Source of the DNA: Alphaproteobacteria bacterium
Lineage (GTDB): Bacteria > Pseudomonadota > Alphaproteobacteria > Caulobacterales > Aquidulcibacteraceae
DNA: 63,752 nucleotides
NCBI GenBank assembly: GCA_016124655.1
Contig: WGNI01000008.1
Span: 1-63,752, forward strand
Direction of reading: 5' to 3'
This document shows, piece after piece, positions 44,465-51,943 of this stretch (position 1 is the stretch's first letter; each line of letters begins with the position of its first letter). A program made the translations under genes and the position numbers. The notes beneath the pieces were generated by a model that had not been told where the DNA came from, did no database searches, and worked only from the letters and a program-made list of their open reading frames with translations.

Positions 44465-46558
44465 GTGGTCGATCTCGCAAACCAGGGTCCGCAGCAGCAG
44501 GGCTTGAGTTTCGCCGCGGTCCGCAATGCGGTGATGCGCGGGGAAGTCGCGCTGGCCGCGGGCGTGCTCATGATCCTTGTGATCATGCTCGTGCCGCTGC
44601 CGGCGTTCATGCTGGATTTCCTGCTGGCGCTGTCGATCACGTCGTCGATCCTGGTGCTTTCAACGGCGCTGTTGATTCAGAAGCCGCTGGAATTCACTGC
44701 GTTCCCGACCGTGCTGTTGCTGACCACTTTGTTCCGGCTGGCGCTCAATATCGCGTCGACGCGGCTTATTCTCGCAGATGGGCAGGCAGGGCCGCACGCC
44801 GCGGGCGACGTGATCGCCGCGTTCGGCGAGTTCGTGATGGGCGGCAATTTCGTGATCGGCGTGATCGTGTTCGCGATCCTGGTGATCGTGAATTTTGTGG
44901 TTATCACGCGTGGTTCGACGCGGATCGCGGAAGTCGCCGCGCGCTTCAGTTTGGACGCGATGCCCGGCAAGCAGATGGCGATTGACGCTGATCTTTCCGC
45001 CGGCCTCATCAATGAAGAGCAGGCGCGCACGCGACGCAAAGCGCTGGAAGATGAATCCAGTTTCTTCGGCGCGATGGATGGCGCGTCGAAATTCGTGCGC
45101 GGCGATGCGATCGCTGGGCTTCTGATTCTCGCGATCAATGTGATCGGCGGCATCATTATCGGCATGACGAGCCACGGCATGCCGGCGGGCGAGGCGGCGG
45201 ATACATATACGCGCTTGAGCGTCGGCGATGGTCTCGTCAGCCAAATTCCCGCGCTGATCATTTCGGTCGCGGCGGGCATGCTGGTCTCGAAAGCCGGCGT
45301 CGACGGCGCCGCCGACAAGGCGCTGGCGAAGCAATTGTCGGGCTATCCGCAGGCGCTGGGCGTTGTGTCTGTTTGCGCGGCGCTGGCCGGGATTTTGCCG
45401 GGCATGCCGCTCATTCCATTCTGGACGCTGGCTGGGGCAACCGGACTGTTGGCGTGGCGACTGCGCGGCGCGAAACGCGAAGCGGAAGCGAAAGCAGCTG
45501 CGCCGCCGCCTGCGCCGGTGGTTGAGGAAACGCCGCAATCGGCGCTGGCAATGGATGATATTCGCATCGAACTGGGCTTTGGGCTGTTGCCGTTGCTCAA
45601 TGATGTGCAGGGCCGTCGCCTCACGGATCAGATCAAGGCGCTGCGCAAAACGCTGGCTCAGGAAATGGGCTTTGTGATGCCCAGCGTGCGCATTCTCGAC
45701 AATGTGCAATTGCCGCCGGACGGCTACGCCATTCGCGTGCGTGAAATGGAGGCGGGGCAAGGCAAGCTGAAGCTCAACTCGCTCTTGGCGATGGATCCGA
45801 CCGGCCGCGGGGTTTCGATTCCCGGACAGCCGGTGAAAGAGCCTGCATTCGGCTTGGACGCCATGTGGGTCGATGAAGCCGCGCGGGAAGAGGCGAGCGT
45901 GCGCGGCTATACCGTGGTTGATCCAGCGACCGTGCTCTCGACGCATCTCACAGAGGTGATCAAGGAGCACATGCCGGAATTGTTGACGTTTGCAGAAACA
46001 AAAAAACTGATCAAGGAATTGCCGAAGGAGACGCAGACGCTGTTGGACGATGTCGCGCCGGCGCATCTGTCCTGGTCGGGCGTGCAACGCATTCTGCAGA
46101 ATCTCCTGAGCGAACGCATTTCGATCCGCGATCTGGGCGCGATCGTGGAGGCGATCGCGGAGGCTGCGCCGTCGATGAGCGATCTGATGCAGATCACAGA
46201 GCATGTGCGTGCGCGGCTGGCGCGGCAGATCTGCTTCCAACACCGCAATCTGGAAGGCGCGCTGCCGATCCTGACGCTTTCGCCGGCTTGGGAGCAGGCG
46301 TTTGTGGAGGCGCTGATCGGGGAGAAGCACGAGCGCCGCCTGGCGCTGGCGCCGTCGAAGCTGCATGATTTTGTCGGCGATGTGCGCGTGGCGTTTGAAA
46401 AGGCCGCGCAGGCGGGCGAGACGCCGGCGCTTTTAACCTCTCCGCTGATCCGGCCTTATGTGCGCTCGCTGATCGAACGCTTCCGTCCGCTGACGACGGT
46501 CATGAGCCAGGCGGAAGTGCATCCGAAAGTGCGCCTGAAGGCGATGGGGATGGTTTAA
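44465..46558 (+). CDS. flhA: Flagellar export gate protein FlhA
   Basis: A 697-residue export gate protein. Eight membrane segments are expected in the first 320 residues, with the FHIPEP-type signature in LVVITRGSTRIAEVAARFSLDAMPGKQMAID (positions about 145-175, shown in part: RIAEVAARFSLDAMPGKQM). The C-terminal cytosolic domain (about 355-697) binds chaperone-substrate complexes. The start is GTG at 44465 with AAAGGGGCAAAG before it. It follows flbD by 27 bases and is the last gene of the cluster. Confidence 0.95.
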   Translation: MVDLANQGPQQQGLSFAAVRNAVMRGEVALAAGVLMILVIMLVPLPAFMLDFLLALSITSSILVLSTALLIQKPLEFTAFPTVLLLTTLFRLALNIASTRLILADGQAGPHAAGDVIAAFGEFVMGGNFVIGVIVFAILVIVNFVVITRGSTRIAEVAARFSLDAMPGKQMAIDADLSAGLINEEQARTRRKALEDESSFFGAMDGASKFVRGDAIAGLLILAINVIGGIIIGMTSHGMPAGEAADTYTRLSVGDGLVSQIPALIISVAAGMLVSKAGVDGAADKALAKQLSGYPQALGVVSVCAALAGILPGMPLIPFWTLAGATGLLAWRLRGAKREAEAKAAAPPPAPVVEETPQSALAMDDIRIELGFGLLPLLNDVQGRRLTDQIKALRKTLAQEMGFVMPSVRILDNVQLPPDGYAIRVREMEAGQGKLKLNSLLAMDPTGRGVSIPGQPVKEPAFGLDAMWVDEAAREEASVRGYTVVDPATVLSTHLTEVIKEHMPELLTFAETKKLIKELPKETQTLLDDVAPAHLSWSGVQRILQNLLSERISIRDLGAIVEAIAEAAPSMSDLMQITEHVRARLARQICFQHRNLEGALPILTLSPAWEQAFVEALIGEKHERRLALAPSKLHDFVGDVRVAFEKAAQAGETPALLTSPLIRPYVRSLIERFRPLTTVMSQAEVHPKVRLKAMGMV

Positions 46559-46599
46559 GATGGGGACTTCTCTCATTTTCGTTGCCGATTGTGGTCATG

Positions 46600-46621
46600 G
46601 GCCCTGGCCTTCGCCAGGGCC
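46600..46621. repeat. Palindromic repeat copy after flhA
   Basis: GGCCCTGGC (46600-46608), CTTC loop, GCCAGGGCC (46613-46621) is a 9-bp perfect stem about 40 bases after the flhA stop. The same stem, with the same left flank GGTCATG or GATCATG, occurs again at 63302-63371 and 63585-63656. It is therefore a dispersed repeat that may also end transcription here. Confidence 0.8.
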
Positions 46622-46697
46622 GGGCGGCGTGCAGTAGCGCCGCCAAGCGCCGATCGGCCACGCGACGTTCTGTCGTGTCGATGAGGAACGGCGTTCG

Positions 46698-47012
46698 CTA
46701 CTTCGTCTGCGCCGCGACCCAATCCAGATAGCCCTGCGATCCGAACGTCACGGGCAGCGCGATGATCTCCGGCAGATCATAGGCGTGCAGCGCCTGGATG
46801 CGTGCGCAGACGGCGTCCTGCAGCACGGCGCGGGTCTTGATCAAGAGCAGGATCTCCGGATCGGCGTGGGTTTCGTCGTTCCAGAAATAGACGCTTTTCA
46901 CGTCAAGCATCTGCACGCAGGCCGCCAGTTTTTCCGCGACGAGCGCGCGCGCGATGGCTTCGGCGTTTTCGGCGGCGCCGCAAGCGGTCATGATGGTCAC
47001 GACTTCGGACAT
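46698..47012 (-). CDS. cutA: CutA-like divalent-ion tolerance protein
   Basis: A 104-residue protein of the CutA1 family, a stable trimer with a ferredoxin-like fold that binds copper. Motifs are VVTIMTACGAAENAEAIARAL, EKLAACVQMLDVKSVYFWND (the AACVN-like core and YxW), LIKTRA and LPEIIALPVTFGS. The start at 47012 is by family length; 47024 is an alternative. It lies 16 bases after the stop of the sensor kinase gene on the same strand. Confidence 0.9.
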   Translation of the reverse strand: MSEVVTIMTACGAAENAEAIARALVAEKLAACVQMLDVKSVYFWNDETHADPEILLLIKTRAVLQDAVCARIQALHAYDLPEIIALPVTFGSQGYLDWVAAQTK

Positions 47013-47028
47013 CGCCACACTCATCGCA

Positions 47029-48348
47029 TTAGACTGGCAGCCGCAATGTCGCGCGCAAGCCGCCCATCGGCGCGCGCGACAAGACAACATCACCGCCATG
47101 GCTGCGCGCCACGTCGCGCGCGATCGCCAATCCTAAACCGACTCCCTTGGCGTTGCGGCTGCGGGTTTCATCAAGACGCGAGAAGGGACGGAAGGCGTCT
47201 TCGTACTGATCTTCGGGGATGCCGGGGCCGTCATCATCGACAATGACGCAAATGGCTGCGGCGTCGCGCAGCGCTTCGATGCGCACGTGATCGCCGTGGG
47301 CGGCGGCGTTGTCGACAAGATTGACGATGCAGCGCTTCAGCGCGCGGGCGCGCACCGGCGCGTGCAGATCGCCGGCGCGGGCGACTTCGATTTGCGCGCC
47401 GCTGCGCTGCGCGCCCGCGACCACATCCTCAACAATGGCGCCGATGTCTGCAGGCTGTGGTTCTTCGGTCCACTGGCCTTTGGCGAAGGCGAGATATTCC
47501 GCCAGCGTGTCATTCATTTCCTCGATGTCGCGCTTGGCTTCGTCGATTTCCGGTGCGGGCGGCATCAAGGCGAACTGCAGCTTGAGACGAGTCAGAGGCG
47601 TGCGCAGATCGTGGCTGACGCCGGCGAGCAATTGCGCACGCTGATCGATGTGGCGCTTGATGCGTGCGCGCATGGCGAAGAAGGCGTGCGTGGCCTGGCG
47701 CACTTCGCGGGCGCCGCGCGCCTTGTAAAGGCTCACATCCTGGCCGCGGCCGAAGCGATCCATTGCGTCGGCGAGCATTTCGATCGGCCGCACCTGGTTG
47801 CGGATGAAGATGATCGAGAGGATGCCGAGGAACGCCGTGGCGCCAATGATCCAGGCCACGAAGAGTGGGCCGGAGCGCGCCTGCACGCGGTCGCGGAAGG
47901 CGCGCACGTCGAGAATGCCTTCTGCGGTCGGCACGCGGATGCGCACGTCGACGCCGGCGCAGGAGGATTCGTACCAGACGTCGCGGCTTAATTCTTCGCG
48001 CAGCGCGCGGGTGAGGTAGCGGTCGAGCGTGGAGCCGGCGCTACGGCAGCGCGCATCCTCCAGCGCCGCGCCCGGCTCGATATCGATGCGCAGACGCAGC
48101 GGCTGCCACGCCAATTGTTGCAGATCGGCGAAGGTTTCGGGGCGCGGGTCGCGCTCATAGAGCTGGATGATGAGCGCCACGTCGGAGGCGACGCCCTGGC
48201 TCATGCGCTTGGAGGTGGCCTGCCAATGGTCGTCCAGGAAAACGAGCGTGATGATGAGCTGCAGGATCGCGGCGGGCGCCACGATGATGAGCAGCGTGCG
48301 CCAGTAGAGGCCTTTCGGCATGAAATCGCGGAGACGGCGGCGCGGCAT
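47029..48348 (-). CDS. Sensor histidine kinase, EnvZ-like
   Basis: A 439-residue membrane kinase. There are two membrane segments (about residues 15-38 and 165-186), a periplasmic domain between them with two Cys (ARCRSAG, ESSCAGV), a HAMP domain, the H-box LLAGVSHDLRTPLTRLKLQ (His246), and the ATPase boxes IVNLVDNAAAHG, DDGPGIPED and KGVGLGLAIARDVARSHGG. The organisation is that of EnvZ. No response regulator gene is adjacent: downstream is cutA and upstream the REP patch, so its partner is elsewhere or was displaced. The start MPRRRLRDF is chosen by topology. Confidence 0.88.
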   Translation of the reverse strand: MPRRRLRDFMPKGLYWRTLLIIVAPAAILQLIITLVFLDDHWQATSKRMSQGVASDVALIIQLYERDPRPETFADLQQLAWQPLRLRIDIEPGAALEDARCRSAGSTLDRYLTRALREELSRDVWYESSCAGVDVRIRVPTAEGILDVRAFRDRVQARSGPLFVAWIIGATAFLGILSIIFIRNQVRPIEMLADAMDRFGRGQDVSLYKARGAREVRQATHAFFAMRARIKRHIDQRAQLLAGVSHDLRTPLTRLKLQFALMPPAPEIDEAKRDIEEMNDTLAEYLAFAKGQWTEEPQPADIGAIVEDVVAGAQRSGAQIEVARAGDLHAPVRARALKRCIVNLVDNAAAHGDHVRIEALRDAAAICVIVDDDGPGIPEDQYEDAFRPFSRLDETRSRNAKGVGLGLAIARDVARSHGGDVVLSRAPMGGLRATLRLPV

Positions 48349-48390
48349 GGGCCGGGGTTTTAGCGCTGTTTGGGGGAGAGGGGTAGAGCG

Positions 48391-48430
48391 GGGGACACTT
48401 CCATTTTTACGCAAAAATGGAAGTGTCCCC
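48391..48430. repeat. REP palindrome copy 1 (RAYT-associated)
   Basis: A perfect 18-bp inverted repeat (GGGGACACTTCCATTTTT at 48391-48408, its complement at 48413-48430) with a 4-base loop ACGC. It is the first of three copies that surround the RAYT transposase gene. Its right edge directly abuts the truncated hlyD remnant. Confidence 0.95.
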
Positions 48431-48431
48431 G

Positions 48432-48779
48432 AGCCGCCGCCTAATTGTCGAAGCCAATGTGCTCAATCGCGACGCAGGCTTCGTACACGAAGGCCAGAGC
48501 GTTCGCGTGAAACTGGAGGCGTTCCCGTTCACACGCTACGGCGCTGTCGACGGCACCTTAGAGTTTTTGTCGCGCGATGCAATCACAGATGAAACTTTGG
48601 GATTAATTTTTCCCGCGCGGATTGAATTGTCACAAGAGCATATTAGCGTGTCGGGCGTTCGACGCGCGCTGACGCCCGGCATGGCGGTGACCGCCGAAAT
48701 CAAAACCGGCCGGCGACGCATCATTGAGTTTTTGCTGTCTCCCATCGCGCGCCGCGTCGAGGAGGCGGGGAGGGAGAGG
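48432..48779 (+). pseudogene. Remnant of an HlyD-family membrane fusion protein gene
   Basis: The frame beginning at 48432 encodes about 116 residues that match only the C-terminal end of HlyD-type adaptors of type I secretion. Clear motifs are LIVEANVLNRDAGFV, GQSVRVKLEAFPFTRYG, ALTPGMAVTAEIKTGRRRII and EFLLSPIARRVEEAGRER, the usual end of the family. The first two thirds of the protein are missing and the sequence begins at the REP palindrome, which suggests that recombination there deleted the rest. No start codon or upstream membrane anchor is present. Beyond RER the frame reads through TGG where a TGA stop would be normal. Confidence 0.82.
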
Positions 48780-49567
48780 TGGGGAATAGACACATCGGCT
48801 CAAAACTGCACCCTGTCCTTCTATTCTTTGCGCTCTGTGGATGTGTGGGCGGCAGCGACCCGATCGACCCAAAGGCGCTTGACCAAAGTTGCGGACAATA
48901 CCTGCTGAGTGAGCAGGGGGCGCAGACTTCACAGGGGGCGTCATCTGAACGTCGCTTCGCGCGCTGGCGGACAATCCCACAGATTGCAGTGGCAAACGAA
49001 TTTTCGTTTGCCTTCCCCATTACTGAAACGGCTATTTCAGCTGCTGGCTTTGGGCATCTTACGGACGTTGGCAGTTTGAGCACTAGTACAAATGTTCTCA
49101 TCTTTGCTGTGTACGAACGCTATGATGAACTAAGCGCCAACAGGAGTTTCCAAGGGAATGACGAGTTCTTAGCTGTTCGCTTGTGGAAATACTTCGACGA
49201 ACCCCGGAACTTTTCGCATGCGGAGTTTCAATCTCAATTTAGCTTGGTCCAAAAGGATAGTCTCGAGCCCATTCGCCGCCTCATCCATTTCGGCAATGGC
49301 GGCGCGGTGAGCAGATTGGCTGCGGCGGATAGCGTGATTGGCGCCATGACGCTCGACGACCAAGGCAATATCGTCGCCGCCGAGTGCTTTGTTTTTATTA
49401 CACCGGACGAAATGAATACACGCGCCAAATACCAGGAATGCCTGATGAAGGTATTGGGCTTCTACACCTATCAGCCTACGCCAGATGAGACCCCAACCGC
49501 CAACGCAACAATGCCCTCTATGCGGGCGCTTGAGTGCATCCACAATTTATACCGGGACGAGGGGTGA
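48779..49567 (+). CDS. AT-richer predicted lipoprotein, DUF2927-like
   Basis: A 262-residue protein starting at GTG 48779, right at the end of the hlyD remnant. There is a lipoprotein-like signal (LLFFALCGC, lipobox LCGC). The mature part resembles DUF2927 proteins: RFARWRTIPQIAV near the start, NVLIFAVYERYDEL in the middle, and AAECFVFITPDEMN followed by ECLMKVLGFYTY near the end. Base composition is more AT-rich than in surrounding genes, so it may have been acquired. Upstream AGGGAGAG could serve for translation. Family assignment is moderate. Confidence 0.65.
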   Translation: MGNRHIGSKLHPVLLFFALCGCVGGSDPIDPKALDQSCGQYLLSEQGAQTSQGASSERRFARWRTIPQIAVANEFSFAFPITETAISAAGFGHLTDVGSLSTSTNVLIFAVYERYDELSANRSFQGNDEFLAVRLWKYFDEPRNFSHAEFQSQFSLVQKDSLEPIRRLIHFGNGGAVSRLAAADSVIGAMTLDDQGNIVAAECFVFITPDEMNTRAKYQECLMKVLGFYTYQPTPDETPTANATMPSMRALECIHNLYRDEG

Positions 49568-49633
49568 AACATATGGGAGGCTTGTCCGTACCGAACGCGC
49601 CAGAGATCCAAATTACATACGACGACCGGAAAT

Positions 49634-49671
49634 GGGGACACTTCCATTTCGCAGAAAATGGAAGTGTCCCC
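49634..49671. repeat. REP palindrome copy 2 (RAYT-associated)
   Basis: A 16-bp perfect inverted repeat (GGGGACACTTCCATTT at 49634-49649; complement at 49656-49671) with a 6-base loop. It matches copy 1 except for loop bases and lies about 120 bases before the RAYT start. Confidence 0.95.
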
Positions 49672-49788
49672 GCGCCGACGCACTGACGCACCCACGCCGT
49701 GGGACGACGACTGCGGCGAAGCAGTGCAGGCTTGACGGGTCGAACAAAACATGAACATAGTGATGCGGCGAGATCGGGGGAGTTGTTG

Positions 49789-50469
49789 ATGCCGCGCGCG
49801 GCCCGCATTGTTGTTCCAGGCGCGCCGCACCACGTCACGCAGCGCGGAAACCGGCGGCAGCAGACGTTCTTCCAAGACGCGGACTATCTACTCTATCTTC
49901 AATTGTTGCGGCGCTATGCAACGGATTGCGACGTCAAGGTGTGGGGCTATTGTCTCATGCCCAATCATGTTCACCTGCTGTTAACGCCGCCGAATGCGAG
50001 CGCGCTCAGCGCAGTGTTGAGCGCGGTACACAAGCGCTACACCCATCACATCAATCGGCGTGAGCGATGGACTGGATATCTCTGGCAGGGCCGCTTCGCG
50101 TCTTCGGCGATGGATGACGCGTATTTCGTCGCCGCGAGCCGCTATGTGGGGCTTAATCCTGTGCGCGCGGAACTGACACGCGATGCGCGTGATTGGCCTT
50201 GGTCCAGCGTGCGTGCGCATCTCGGTGAGCGCGACGATCCCGTGGTCGATGTGGCGCCGCTGTTGTCGCGTATCGATGGTGACGCCGCACGGTTTTTTGC
50301 CTGCGATCTGGATCGCGAGGCCGCGGCCCGTTTGCGGCGCGCGCAAGCGACGGGGAAGCCGCTGGGCGGGCGGGCCTGGTTGAGATCATTGGAGCAGACA
50401 TTTGGGAAAGCGTTGATCGAACGCCTTAGAGGGCGGCCGTTGAGCGTGGAGGCTATAGGGGTAGGGTGA
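49789..50469 (+). mobile_element. REP-associated tyrosine transposase (RAYT)
   Basis: A 226-residue Y1/HUH-type transposase of the RAYT group, which mobilises REP hairpins. The N-terminal motif HHVTQRGNRRQQTFF and the HUH motif in YCLMPNHVHLLL are clear; a catalytic Tyr is expected in RYVGLNPVRA or nearby. The C-terminal part has the RAYT features WPWSSVRAHLG and FACDLDREAAARLRRA. GGGGAG lies before the ATG. REP copies 2 and 3 flank the gene, and the third begins just at the stop codon. It therefore appears intact. RAYTs are normally single-copy and vertically kept, so mobility is not implied. Confidence 0.9.
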
Positions 50470-50505
50470 GGGACACTTCCATTTCTCTAAAATTGGAAGT
50501 GTCCC
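50470..50505. repeat. REP palindrome copy 3 (RAYT-associated)
   Basis: GGGACACTTCCA (50470-50481) and TGGAAGTGTCCC (50494-50505) are perfect inverted copies, with a less perfect centre (ATTTCTCTAAAA plus T). The left arm starts at the base after the RAYT stop codon. It is a degenerate third copy of the palindromes at 48391 and 49634. Confidence 0.92.
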
Positions 50506-50522
50506 CATGATAATACGTGACA

Positions 50523-51353
50523 CTACTCCCCGTTCAGCGCCTCGGCGACGCGGAGGGCGTCTTCCAGCGCCTGGGACTGGGGATGGCGCACGGCGATCGG
50601 CAATTGCGCGCGGATAGAATCGCTGACGCGCGGGTCGCGCTGAATGATGCCGGCGAGTTTCGGGCGCAGGCCCAGATGCTGTTCGCACGCTGCGGCGAGC
50701 TGATCATAGACCTTGCGGCCGCGCACGCGGTTCTCCGCCATGTTGACGACGATCCAAGGCGGCTCATGGGTTCCGCCGAGCTTGGTCAATTTGATGAGGG
50801 CGTAGGCGTCCATCATCGCAGGGGGCTCTTCGGTGGTGACGACCACGAGCTTATCGGCGCCGCGGCAGAAGCGCTGCACGGTGGGATCGACGCCGGCGGA
50901 AACGTCCATGATCAGGCGATCATAATGCGGCGACATGCGGCGCACGCCTTCGACGATGCGAGCGGCGTCTTCCGCGCGGGCGGCGGCGAGCGCGCCAGAT
51001 CCGGAGTGGCCGGCGATCAGATCAAAGCCGCCCTCGCGCCCGGGGCCGCCCATGATCGGCGTGGCGGCGGCGTCGAGATCGATCCAGCCTTTCAGCACGG
51101 AATTGAGATCGGCCTGCGGGCGCACATTGAGCTGCACGTCGGCGTTGGCGAGGCCCAGATCGCAATCGACGAGAAGGGTCTTGCGGCCCTGACGGCCCCA
51201 GATGCAGGAGAGCGTGATCGACAGCCAGGTCTTGCCGACGCCGCCCTTGCCGGACGCGATCGCGGTGATCGGCGCGGGCAGGATGCGCGGGCGCGGGGCG
51301 TCGGCTGCAAGCGCGGGCGCCTTGGCCTGTCCGGTCGGGGAGGGCTTTGACAT
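50523..51353 (-). CDS. ParA/MinD-family ATPase, FlhG-like
   Basis: A 276-residue P-loop ATPase with deviant Walker A SGKGGVGKTW (about residues 33-42), LLVDCDLGLANADVQLN and the switch II region DRLIMDVSAGVDPTVQRF. The overall plan and 'DLGLANADVQ' pattern match FlhG/FleN (MinD-like), which controls flagellar number. It stands between the RAYT patch and sciP-flgE, so a flagellar role is likely. FlhG normally acts with FlhF, which is not in the window. The start at 51353 is preferred; a GTG 3 bases earlier is possible. No N-terminal DQ motif that activates FleQ is evident, and the last residues (EALNGE) lack a clear MinD-like amphipathic helix. Confidence 0.85.
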   Translation of the reverse strand: MSKPSPTGQAKAPALAADAPRPRILPAPITAIASGKGGVGKTWLSITLSCIWGRQGRKTLLVDCDLGLANADVQLNVRPQADLNSVLKGWIDLDAAATPIMGGPGREGGFDLIAGHSGSGALAAARAEDAARIVEGVRRMSPHYDRLIMDVSAGVDPTVQRFCRGADKLVVVTTEEPPAMMDAYALIKLTKLGGTHEPPWIVVNMAENRVRGRKVYDQLAAACEQHLGLRPKLAGIIQRDPRVSDSIRAQLPIAVRHPQSQALEDALRVAEALNGE

Positions 51354-51414
51354 CACGCGTGAATGTTTCGCACGCGAAGTTTGCCCGAGCGTTAGCGCAG
51401 GGCTCGCCGGGTGA

Positions 51415-51447
51415 TTAAACTTAAGTATAAATATTGCAAATATTTGA
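51415..51447 (-). promoter_or_regulatory. AT-rich island upstream of the FlhG-like gene
   Basis: In otherwise GC-rich DNA this stretch has TTAA at 51415 and 51421 and a palindromic CAAATATTTG near its right end. It lies about 60 to 95 bases before the FlhG-like start on the minus strand. It could hold the promoter, with TTAA half-sites for CtrA, but no full TTAA-N7-TTAA is present. Confidence 0.4.
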
Positions 51448-51518
51448 GGTCACTCACGCGCGCCAGCGCATCCGCGCGGCGGACCGGCACGCTAGCGCGT
51501 CGCCGATCGGCGCGCGGT

Positions 51519-51800
51519 TTAGACGGTGGCGTCGCGGTAGTGCTGAAGGCGCGTGGTGCGCAGACCCGGAAGCCCGTGCTTTTCGATCGCCGCGCGCCAG
51601 GAATCGAATTCCTCGAGCGTCAGCGAATAGCGCGCGCACGCGTCTTCCATCGTCAACAGACCGCCGCGCACGGCGGCGACCACTTCGGCCTTGCGGCGAA
51701 TGACCCAACGCGTGGTGTTCGGCGGCGGCAGATCATCCAGCGTGAGCGGATTGCCGTCGGGACCCATCACCATACCTTCGAAACGGCGTTGCTTATGCAT
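51519..51800 (-). CDS. sciP: CtrA inhibitor SciP
   Basis: A 93-residue DUF1153-type protein. The sequence has VMGPDGNPLTLDDLPPPNTTRWV, RRKAEVVAAVRGGLLTMEDACARYSLTLEEFDSW (given here in parts), the SciP helix-turn-helix region. In Caulobacter SciP binds CtrA and blocks its recruitment of RNA polymerase, turning off flagellar and cell-cycle genes after their expression window. It lies next to flgE, an arrangement also known in Caulobacter. AAGGAG is found 10 bases before the ATG. Confidence 0.93.
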   Translation of the reverse strand: MHKQRRFEGMVMGPDGNPLTLDDLPPPNTTRWVIRRKAEVVAAVRGGLLTMEDACARYSLTLEEFDSWRAAIEKHGLPGLRTTRLQHYRDATV

Positions 51801-51820
51801 GGCGCCATATCTCCTTATTT

Positions 51821-51840
51821 CCTCCGACTATACACGGAGG
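51821..51840 (-). promoter_or_regulatory. Palindrome over the possible sciP promoter
   Basis: CCTCCG (51821-51826) and CGGAGG (51835-51840) flank ACTATACA. Read on the minus strand the centre gives TGTATAGT, which resembles an extended -10 element about 30 bases before the sciP start. A TTAA (51878-51881) and TTAT (51868-51871) pair lie about 45 bases upstream and may be weak CtrA half-sites. Assignment is tentative. Confidence 0.35.
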
Positions 51841-51943
51841 AATTGAAGAAACGCCTAAAAGCCGCGGTTATCGCAGGTTAACGCCCTGTCTCAATTCAAT
51901 ACAGGCAATCCGTTACTCAATCGTTGTTGCGACGGAACCTTCA

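Noticed and set aside
44660..46366. A 568-codon minus-strand frame opposite flhA
   Set aside because: flhA is unambiguous and the antisense product is Arg/His/Gln-rich without motifs.
51411..51881. A 156-codon plus-strand frame over sciP
   Set aside because: It runs opposite sciP, which has a clear family match; its N-terminal Lys-rich start comes from the AT-rich promoter stretch.
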